Shown here: positions 22,601-34,600 of the stretch, piece after piece
Position numbering within the stretch: position 1 is the stretch's first letter
Layout of the letters: each line of letters opens with the position of its first letter
NCBI GenBank assembly: GCA_016169945.1
Contig: JADLSH010000057.1
Location: 124,001-188,000, forward strand
Length of the DNA stretch: 64,000 nt
Direction: 5' to 3'
From: Trachythela sp. YZ-2020
Lineage: Eukaryota; Cnidaria; Anthozoa; Malacalcyonacea; Clavulariidae
Made by a program: the position numbers and the translations under genes
The notes under the pieces: generated by a model
Told to the model about the DNA's origin: nothing
The model's database searches: none
What the model saw: only the letters and a program-made list of their open reading frames with translations

Positions 22601-25600
22601 ATTTTCTTAGTTTTAAACCTGTATATATGTAAGCAGGGCTCGCAAATAAAAAAAAAGCGATTGCCCTTGGGCAGGTCGCAACAAAAATTCCGTTGCCCAA
22701 AGCTACTTCTGACTTGTCCACCTCGAGTGAAAAATCAACCACAACAAAGTATGGCGACCTGGGGCCGGTTGTATAAAAAAGTAGTTAAAGTTAACTATAG
22801 TTAGTGCGAAAGTAAACCAATCAGAATCGCGAATATTACAGTTAACTACTATTTAACTACAAAACGGGTAGTTTTAAATGTAGTTAAGACTTTTATACAA
22901 CCGGTCCCTGGAGGCTACAGCTATGTCTTATCTCGCGATTTGCGTGATGAATTGAAATGGTCAACGCTCACGGAAATGGAGTACCTGTACTGGGAAATAT
23001 ATTTTATCACGCGTCAATTAAACCGTTTGATATCAACAATTTTTTGTTCAATTTCAATACATTTGACAAATCAACTTTATTCAATGCATAGACGAAATGA
23101 CAAGACTTGTAAAAGTATAAGAAGCTTTAATCAAACTCGCTAAAAATTTACAACAATACGTTAAAACAAACAAGATATTACAAACAACAAAAGGCAAGTT
23201 AGGTAAGGGATTCACGAACGGACTCGAAGTCCCAACAAGGCAAACATGGCAAGTATGTTTTTAATCTTAGTCTTAGCCTAATTTCTGGTTGCCCGTTGGG
23301 ACGTAAGTCAAGAGATTTTGGTTGCCCGACAATGTTTGTGACATATGTTTCATGGTTTACCCATCATCGTAAACACGACTAGGAAGGAATATTTCCTCGG
23401 TTGCCGACCATTGGCAAATGTGGTTAGATGATAATTTTTGCACAACAATGTATTCTAGTCTTACTTGGGCCTTCTACAAAGGCTAACGTATACAGGTTAG
23501 TGCTTGCATACCTGACGAAGTTTTTCAACATTCAATTGAGCTCGACATTCATCCGAGATCTTGTGAGCTGCATCACCAACGATAGCTTTGCGAACCTCAC
23601 CACTCAAACACTCAATAACATCAGGTCTGAAACGGATTAAAACACAGTGAAGTTTTTTTAAATACATCTAATTCGCCGAAGATTCAAACACTCGGACCAG
23701 GCTGATGATTCTACTTACTTGCTTTTTGATGTAGTGCAATGAGTTTGAACGTCTTTCCTACATGCTTTCTTGAATTTGGATGAAAATGAATAATCTTTAA
23801 GCTCGATCTAAAAAGGAATTAAAATATAGAAATATTAAGTTTAGTTTTGTTCGTTTCTATCTCACTGTGAAATTCACTTCAAAAACATTGGAGACTTCAG
23901 TCCTATTATATACTGATCTTCCTGCAAGTCCAGTAAGAGCAATCCCTTGTTTGTGCTACTACAGAAGCCAGGGGATATAAAGTCAACCAATGACGGACAC
24001 TTCGCGAACTTATTGAGTGTGCGTTGCTGCATATCTCAGTTCTTAAAACCCTTTTGAGTTAAATTTCATGCTTTCGTGGTCGCAAGATCAGCTTTGTTAC
24101 ACAGTTATCAGCTATCATTCAAAGGCTTTGAGAAATTATTGGAGGAGGGGCTTTGAGATATTATTGGGGGGGGGCTTTGAGAAATTATTGGGGGCCTTCG
24201 CCCCCCTCCCGCCCAAGTGTCCGCCACTGAAGTAAACTAACTTTATTTATACTGGATAGCTCTATTGGTTCTAAACTCTGGTCCCTAGAGGTCCAGTAAG
24301 GACCATCTTATATTTCTCCAGTGTTACTACAAGAGGATACCGGGACACCCGGCGGACCTGCGGTGTTTGGTAAACTCAAACTGGAAGCATTCTTCTCACA
24401 TGTGACTGAGGTGAAATTATAATCAGACAACTGCATATTGAAGGAATTGAACGCCGGTCGCAGAGGTGAAAGCCACTTGCCATCAACCCTCTTTACTGAA
24501 TATTTTATTATCTGCTTACCAGTTCTCGATGGTCTAGCTCAGCACGGCATTTTTTGTCCATTTTATGGTCATATTTATTGTCAAATAGACACGGTAAAAT
24601 TCCATCTGCATCATTCCTTTTTAGTAAATCCTTGAAAAATATATAAACACTTTCAGTTTTGGTAATAAACCTTCATTGATGCAATCATTGACCGCAAGTT
24701 TTGGTCATAAACCCTTCATTGATGTAGGCAGGCTCCATATTTCCTGCACTTGGAAGGCAAATACTAACTCCAGTGTCACTCAAGCACAATAGAACTGACC
24801 GCAATCATAGTCAATCAAGATTTTAGCCTGCAAGGCAGGTGCTTGCGGGTTGGGAGAGGCAGGAGTTGACAAGCGCCTGCCTTGCAGGCTATCAAGATAT
24901 GCTCTGAAAACTTGGCTAATGTCTATGTTCCCTAAAACACCCTGGACCTGAACCGCCAATGAAGTCTTCAAACAAGAGAAAGTTGAGTAACGGTTATAGT
25001 TGACTTGTGATTCATCTTGTATGAGAAGTAACATATACAAACCGCGCGAGAGGTCTTTATCTGATTTAATCTGATAAAGACCGAACTGCAAGGTTTGTAT
25101 ATGACTTCTAAAATGACTCGTTTTGTACGCTCACTGGCGTTGGAATTTTGAAGATTGATGTTATCTACGCTGTAAAAATTTGAGCAAGTCTATATCAAAT
25201 ATATAGATCCGCTACGGGTCATGAGTTTCCTTTGTAAATTGCTTATGAATAATTAATGAATTTTAGAAGAATGATATATAAATTACCGAGCAAAATTCTT
25301 TAACCATCTCGGAACAATGTTTCACTATCGCTTTGTCAAGGTCAATATCCTAAAAATTATACATACCAAGGTCATCATCCAAATTTTACACATACTATTT
25401 GTGGCACAGAAAGTGCATAACAGTATAGACTCTTATAACAAACACATAATATACACTATACACTATACACTATACACTATACGCAGTACCTCACTCTCCT
25501 CCTCTGTGAACTCCCCGATACTTTTCTTACATTTGTCTTGCAGCTTATCATAATTATCTTGTAAACACTTGATTTCCTGAAGAAAAATGTGGAACCTTTG

Positions 25601-28600
25601 AGTCTTTGTTTTTAACCCATTAACGGCCAACAATTTCCCCTTGAGAAGTACACGTAGAATCGTCTGGCGTTGGACCATATGGTTGAACAGAGTAAAATGA
25701 CAAAGTGGGCGCATTAAGGGCGCATTGTGGCTTAACAAGAGACATGGACAGATAGTCTGATTAACACATTAATGCCCGGCACTTTCCCCTTGACAGGTAC
25801 ACGTAGAATACAAGTACAAGTCGTCTGGCATTGGACAAAGTAAAATGACAAAGCAGGTGCATTAGGGTGCATTGCGGCTTAATGGGTTAACAAGAGACAT
25901 GGATAGACAGTCTGGATAACTCATTAACGGCCAATGGGGGTATCAGGCATACTGTACCTTCAGGATTTGACATTAATACTGAAATTTTGGTCAACTTCCC
26001 CACTGTGAGTCACGATCCAGGGAATAAATAATAACGTGGAAACAGCAAAATATAGCATGTAACAATAAAGAGTTAGGTATGTAATAAAGTTTATCATAGA
26101 TCTTCTTGATCATCGGGCTGTATAAGTGTCAAATTTCCGACCCTTGGGCAGTAGTTAGTTGTCAAATCCAACGGGTATGCCCAATAACTCCCTCTTCCTC
26201 CTCCCGATGTGGAAAACCACTGCCAGATGCACGTGTAGTATATCCTACCTCTCCCGGTTCCATTTTATCTGCACAAAGCGAAGTAAGATCTGAGATACAA
26301 CTTAGTTGTATATGAGGCATCAGTCTCACATCAGCAGCTCTCTGGTGCATCGTTCTCATCACTTCTGCCACACACATCTTGCTCACCTGAGAAATGATTG
26401 ATGGATACCTTAGTTGATAGGGGAGTTGGATAAATCGGGGTTGTCGCCCGGAGTTTGATACCGGTTCTATATAATTATACTTAGGACTTAGGGGTGGACC
26501 ATTAGATTTTTTTGGGGGGGGGGTTGGAAGAATTGCCCTCGGAAAGAAAAAAAAAATCTCTGTATGTAAAATGTATGTATGTAAGGATGGCCCTTACTAG
26601 ACCTCTAGGAAGAACAGTTTAGAACTGATAGAGTTATCCAGTATAAATAATGTTAGTTTAGTTTCAGTTTCCTTCTGTAGTAACACTGTACCAATAAAAG
26701 GATGGCCCTTACTAGACCTCTAGGAAGAACAGTTTAGAACTGATAGAGTTACCAGTATAAATAATGTTAGTTTAGTTTCAGTTTCCTTCTGTAGTAGCAC
26801 TGTACCAATAAAAGGATGACCTCTACGAAGACCTCTACGAAGAACAGTTTAGAACTGATGGAGTTATCCAGTATGAATATAAGTTATCTCGAACGTGTGG
26901 TGCCAGTGTCTATACGAAATACTGCAGGTTTTTCGGACCAATCTACCTGAGAAATACAGTAAGAACTTTGACGTTTCGAGCGAAGCTTTGACGAACGGCC
27001 TTCGCTCGAAACGTCGAAGTTCTTATTGTATTTTTAAGGTAGAATGATCCAAAAGACCTGCACTATTTTGAATATAAGTTAGTTTAGTTTAGGTTCCTTT
27101 CTGTAGTAACTCACTGGACCTCTAGAGAGAACAGTTTAGAACTGGTAGAGACTAGAGTTATCAAGTATAAAAAAGTTAGTTGAGTTTAGGTTCTCTTTTG
27201 CATTAACACTGGATCAATAAGTCCTGGCCCTTACTGGACCTCTAGAGAGACCAGTTTAGAACAGATAGCGTTATCATGAAGTATAAATAAAGTTAGACTT
27301 TAATTCAGCGTCGGCCACGGACATAAAGTTATAAATAAAGTTAGCTTAGTTTAGTAAATTTGACAAGATCTGGAAGAACATAGCATATTACACAAACCTT
27401 CTTCGTTGGGTCTGGGTTCATGTTGGGTAAAATATGACGATAGAGACAAGCCAATGTCATTCCCTGTGGGGAAACATCTTTATCTGGGTCCCCGATATTA
27501 GGATTTTCACATAGTTCTTTCGCATCATTCCTACATGCACGATACAACGCCTCATCCAATCTACAAAAGGGTAAATACTGTAAATTCGTAATCCTCCGAA
27601 GAACAGCCATACAATAAAAATAACCATTTAAACTTCATTCAATGTCTCAATTAAGTATTTAGCTTTTACAAACTAATTATTATACAGTAACTGCAGTTAT
27701 GCTGCAATTATCCAAGATACGCATTAAAAATCAGCAACCCATAACAACTGGAAGATTTAAGCCTGCCCATTCAATCATCGAAAATATATCACATTTAAAA
27801 CTTACTGGAAGTCTCGAGCGAGGAAAAACTGCAAATGAAGTAAATGCTCTCGACATACACCTCCTAAATCCTTGTGATCCAGATTCTCCATTAGACAAGA
27901 TAAAACACTAAAATAGAACAACACAGCATTCTTTTACAGTCTTGGAATAACCTAAGAACAAGTTTTTCCCTGACAAGTATCCTTGATAACTTGACTTGCT
28001 TCTATGTGCGGTAAACAATGTCATGAAACAAGGTGCAAACATCGACAGATGGCGGGTATATCATCACTCAGGACTCCACGTGGGGTTGAAAAATAAGGTT
28101 GCCTAGATGGTCAATACAAAGATTGGCACATCTCCTGCACCCCCTAGGCCAAGGCTAGGGAGGGGGGGGGGCGCACTCTCATATGTATACAGGAAGGATT
28201 TGTTTACTGTATGTACTTGACACTTACGCCATATCATTCTTAGCATCACGACACAGTTTTTGGGCTGGAGCTTGACATTGTGTACGTAACGTTGCGTCAA
28301 CTTTGAAGTCGCCCCCTGCACCAGTTTCTTTCAACAAGTTACTGATCTAAGTATCAAGAAAATATACAAGGCATGAACACGTGGTTCCAGTGTTGGTAGC
28401 GATAAGCAATATACTCGAGGGTTTATAGAATGAAACTACAGAAGTTCTTGCCATATTTTTCAGATAGCTTGATCACAGAATAGATAGTATAGCAGAAGGA
28501 TATCTTGAGTCAGTGCTTCTTGAAATTTTTGGTCTTATTTAGTTCAAAATCCTTGTTTTTAGTCTTACTTAGTTCAAAATCTTTATTTCAATCACACTAC

Positions 28601-31600
28601 TGTCATTTATCCCAATGAGCATTTAACTTTTTTGGGGGGGTGCAAATTTCTCTAGGTGGGGTGGGAAAACTTTTTTGGGGGGTGCAAAATATTTTTGGGG
28701 GGGTGCAAACCCCCTGCACCCCCCAGAAAATCCGCCTATGCTTACAGGAGACCCTATTTTGCTGGGGGCATGGGCAAATTGCCCATTTGCAGGCCTCTCA
28801 ATTGGCGCTAACCATAATTACCTGAACTATTACACTTGGAGACCTTTGTGAATTGCGTTGTAAAACCTGTTAAGGCTTTCCATACACCTCAGAGTGGCAA
28901 CTAAACACAACAGACTAAACTAAACCAAACCACATACCGCTTCATAACATTCTTGACTAAACTCAATTTGATTGTCCTTCCCCTCTTTCTCCATCGCTTT
29001 TTCCATCAAACAATCGAGAGTCTTTCCTCCCTTTTCAACACGACCACAATGAGCCTTGATTTCTTTGTCACATTTGGCGACAATGGCTGGATTGATGGAG
29101 TAATCTTCCATTAATTCTTCCTGGAGTTCTTTCATGTGTTGCTGACATGATCCACTGACTGTGGCACCTACATGAAGAGGATAGTCATTAGTCATGCATG
29201 CAGTCTTTACATTTATTCTTGAAAAGCCTTACTTTAACTCATTAACTTGCAGTATCCTACCACTGACGAGTAAAATCGTCTGGGGTTAGATAGAGTAAAA
29301 TACTAAAGTAGGGCACATTGCAAGCTACAGTAAAAGGGTTAACAAGAGACACTGGTCACTGGCAGATAGTTTTGTTAATGCTGGCAGCACTCTATACCAC
29401 TGACGGGTAAAATCGTCTGGGGTTAGATAGAGTAAAATATTAAAGTCGGGCGTATTGCAGTGTGACCTGCCCAAGGGCAATCACTTTTTTACAAATTTTG
29501 CAAGCCCTGGGTTAAATTATAGTAACTCAACTTGCAGGAATCAAACCCCTGTCACAGAGGTCAAAGGCAGGTCCTCGCTTGTTATTTAGCTATAGCTTAC
29601 CCTCATTAATGGCTCCCTCTAAACACAACAACACATGAGCCAGTGCGGAAGGTGAACCACCGGTAGGATGACAATTATGTGCCTGAATCTCCTTCTTACA
29701 ACTTTCAAGAAACGGAAAATTGGCCTAAAACAATCATAACGTGATGTGTAATAACACATATGGAATTTTACGATATAGGAGTGGTGGTCAGTGGTGCCTA
29801 CCTTGTAATCTTTTGCTTCAACTTTTTGCTTTGTCGTTAACTTCTGTCGACACTAAATAGAGAAAGGAATCCACATAACACACCCATACACAGGTGAAAA
29901 ATCTTCCATGAATTTGTGAATCTACTTCTGTGTATCTTAACACACCCTGTCAAAATTGCCTCTGCAGGGGTACTTGGAGAAAACCCACAAGTTTCAGCAG
30001 AATGTCGACTCACTCTTTTCACATGAATATCTAGAGTCCGGAGCGAAAATGTAATGCGCAATCAGAGACTTGCGTCAAGGTTATCACACAACTTGCTTAC
30101 AATTAAGTTGCTGAATTGCAGGATGATAACAAGTTGAGTGAAGGTCCTTTGTCGGGAAGTTTAGTAGTAAGACGAAGGGCCTTCGCCCAAAACGTTGAAA
30201 TTCTTGTTTAATTTTTTGGGTAGATTGATCCAAAAGATCCAAAGAATATTGACTATATAGATGCTACCTAGCTACACTGGCATCACATGTTCAAGATATT
30301 ATCCAATGCTATACCTACCTCATTTGACATCTCTGGATGGAATTTTTTTTTCGCTAGACAAGCGTAAACTCTGCCCTGACCAGCCTCGACTGTAGCACAG
30401 AAATGCTCTCTATCATCTCTACAAGCATAGTATATAGCTCTGTTCATGTGGTAGTCATCACTCTGTAGTTCAGCCACGCGGAGGATTTTATGACGACATT
30501 TAGCTGTCAGGTTAGCCTCATTGTCTTCTAGACATTCTAGCGTTGAACCTTGTGTATGTAGATCCTGAAGATAGAAAAACAATGTCAATATCCACTGTGA
30601 CAATTTCAATTTAAATACATCCTAATCCCAATTTAAATACAACCTAATCCCCATGCTACCCTAAGCCAAAAAATATCAAATGACAGGCCTTGAATTAAGT
30701 GGAAGCACTGCTTACCATTGGCTATTGCCCTGCTTGTTGGCCATTATGCCACCGTAAAGTCGTAATAAACTGAAATTCACGGACAGTAGTGGCCTGACCT
30801 CAACCTCAGTGCTGTACTTAGTGAAAATGGTTGCAAGAGATTTTGAGCAATTGCATCTCAAAAACTAAAATTGAAATACAGAGCTTAGTGGCCATTCTGC
30901 ATTTTACCTTCACTGATGGTCAACCAATCCAACGTAAGAGGTTCGAGAACTGAAATTAACAGCAACACATATACTGCCACTAGCATAGCAGGGTCTGAAA
31001 TTTAAATTATTTTTCAGTATCCAACTGGGATACCAGGATTCAAAGTTTTAGTACCGGTATCCCCCCGAGAATCTGGCATCCCACTAAATATTGGTTGCTG
31101 CAAGTTTTGCATCCCTGAATAATGGCATGCCATTTTGGTATCCCTGACCCATCTCACTGTTACAAGTAACAATAACCACAGAAGACACAACAGTCAACAA
31201 CTAGACAGTAAACAAGTTGAGTTGGTATCATGAATTTAATACGCTACGATGCATATAAACCTTCAGCAAACTTCTATACAATGACGACAGTTGACCAGAG
31301 ACATTTATGTTTGAAATTTTGTAGTATCCAGTCGGGATACTTGTATCACAGTTTAGTATCCAAAACCAAATTTTAGTATCCTGTGGATATCAGGATACTG
31401 CAATTTTCAGACCCTGAGCATAGTCCTGTAAGAGAATTCGACTTACACCCTCTTCCTGAGCATCCACTCGACCACACTGAAACGCCTTCACATCAGCTGT
31501 GCAATCTTGATAGAAACTTTTCAACAATCTGTAGTCACTGAACAGTATTTGTGCCAGTTTACCAATGACATGTTTACATCTTGTATTCTGAATGCCATCT

Positions 31601-34600
31601 TTGTTCTCGACAAGACATGGTACTAGATCTCCTGTGTCTGGCTGTATAGCTTTGCATTCATCAAGCTAGAAGAAACATAGTTCTCATATTGAATATTAGT
31701 TTGAAAGTTTAATCAAGTAAATAGATTATAATATCAGTTGTTGATTTGTACTGGGGTGTAGAAAGCTTGAAAACTCCTAGACGCACTGCAATCAAACTAT
31801 CAAAGCAACCTGGTGTGGATCTCTGGGCTTAATCTAGTGTAGGGCAATACACTCCGAGGCAGAAATGTAGAGCTTGAATGTTGTAGGAGGAGGGGGGACT
31901 CTTTATGGTCTAATTTGGTGTAGGGGAGGGGCCACTGGCAGGCACTTTATAAGGCATACATAGAGCTTCATTAATTACTGCAGGTGTTGGGGAGGGGTAA
32001 GCCATAAGGGGCAAAACTTTCTGAGGCATACATGTAAAGTAGGGCTTGATTTGGTGTAGGGGAGGGGTCAGGGGCAATACCAGACACTCCAAGTATCATG
32101 CATCTTGCGTGAGACTCACGCATTTAGGACTCATCTCACACATTTAGGACTCATCTCACGCTCTCACACACGCTCGTGAGAATCTCACACATTTCCACAA
32201 ATGTTGCAACATCTTGTTACCAGGGCCTGGGAGTGAGAATGTGACAAAAATTACAAAATGGCGGACACCGAGAGTGCCAAAAATGGCATTTCAGAGACTC
32301 TAGATTTACAAATTTTCTGAGGGGGCATCCCGGACCCTAAAAATCTCGCGCCTACGCCGCAGTCGGTGCTCATCTGCTGGCGTCGGTATCTCACTCATTG
32401 GAACAATGCCACCTTGGAGTGTCTGCAATACTCCTTGAGGTATAAGCTTTAATTCAGTATAGGAGAGGGGGCAGAGGGACTTATGTATGTTTGAAAACCA
32501 TTGAGATTTATCCCAGCCTTATAGTGTATAAAGGATGCCAAGTATGCTACAACTATTTCCTGTGCATGGAATGAAAATTTCAAAAAACCAACGTTTTTCC
32601 AATCATCTTTACAGATCTCTACTGCTGGTGCTTCAAACACAGTGTTGTGAACAAGCTTGCTCTTGTATTCCCATATTGCCTACACAAAATAACAATTATA
32701 AAATTGATTAGTCTTAGCAATTATAAAATAGTTTGAACAATATAAAATGTCAGGTAATTGGTGAAAGTTTACAATTTCCCCCGTGACAGTTAAAATGGTA
32801 TGGTGTTAGGCAGAGAAATTAATAGGTTCACAAGATGGGCAAATAGTCTAGTTAACCCATAAATGCCCAACATTTTCCCTCTGACAGGTAAAATTGGCTG
32901 GTGTTAGACAGAGTAAAATAACAATGTGGAGTGCAGTTTAATGTATAAATTTAAATAAGAAATTTCTATTAGCCATTGAAAACAGTACCTGATGACATTC
33001 GTCAGATAATTCATCTTCCTAAAATACAACATAAAATTCATGTTTATACCGACTCAACCTATTTAACACAGGCCAGCCGAGGAATAAAAGTAGACTTGCA
33101 ACAAGTCGCCTGCTAGGTTAGAGATTGGAGAATATAAAATTAGACTGTGGCAAGGGAGCTACCAAGAACTTGTACAAGAAATGTATTTGTCAGGCTCGGA
33201 AAAAATTTGTATTACTTCAACATTTGCCAATTACTATTTTTGTTAACTTGATGGGGAAAAGCTCTAAGAATCACTTTTTGTGTTACTTCGCATTTGCCTT
33301 ACTTTTGTTAACTTGATGGGGAAAGCCCAGAAAAAATGGTGTTCAATGAAAATGTTGAAACATTTGTTTCAGCTGTTCCACTTTCCATTAGCTGTAAAGA
33401 ACTTATGTCCAAAATATTGTAAATATGGTGCTACAGTAATACCGGAGTTTCCACCCTTAGTTCTCTCTGATTAAAAAGCAGTCGTAAATGAACACAGGTT
33501 TGTAAATGACGTCATCATTTCTCAAAAAACGATACTTCGAATTGTTCGTTGCAAAGTTACAAAATTCATTTCAAAAGTTCGTTCCGATGATTTACGATTA
33601 TTGAACACTTACAATGCTTGTTTATGGTAAATCAATAACATCACGAATTTTATAAGAACTAATGCACGAGTCATTTGTTGGGAATGTGTTTTTGTGAAGT
33701 TAGAAAAATGACCCATTTATGAAAACGCAAGAAAGGCTGTATTAAAAGTAAATCTGATTCTCATGTTGCGAATCCTGCAAAAAGTTCGGTCGCCGATATA
33801 TTCTCATGTTTATTTACGTTTACAAATCAGACATTCAGGTTTACGAGGTTTTAACCGGAAATCATGGAGGTTTTAAAGCAAGCCAATCAACGCCTGCATT
33901 ATCTCATTGTAGCAATTGATTGGTTTGCTTTGAAAAAATGACAATTCTTCCATAAAACTCGTAAACCTGAATTTTACATATTAACATTAACGTAAACAAA
34001 CATGAGGATATGAAAACAAACATTTGGATTTGCTTTTAATTCCCAAACATGAAAATTGGGAATCCCTGAACCATGGTAGAGTACCTTAATTTGGTTTTGC
34101 AAGCACAAAAGCAGGTCATAATTTCCTCCAGAACGAGATTCTTTCACACAAAAATCTTCTATATCTTCTTTACACCTGTCATCATTTTTCAATTTGTACG
34201 TTATTCCTTCGTGATCTTTTACTTTCGGAACCAAACGTGGCTTCAAAGTTGGTGCTGAACAAAGCACATATTTTATGAAGTTTGAAACAGTCTAGGGTGT
34301 ACCGTAAATTGTCTATAACCTATTTCAAGCACATTGGGGGGGCGGTTGGAAAAGGGGAGGAGGAGAGCTAGGATAGGGGGCTAAATAGAATGGGAGGTTA
34401 TTGATGTCTTCAAAACTCATTAAATAATGCATCTATCAATGTTAAGCCGGAAGAGGGAAGGAGACGGCAGGGAATAATGGAAGATTTGATGACAAAATCC
34501 ATCCCCAAGGTAGGCATTTGCAAATTAATAACAGTCCAAGGTTGGGAGCATTTACATGTCTGAAGATAGTTATTTCGATCCAGCAAGCAGGAAGGCATTT

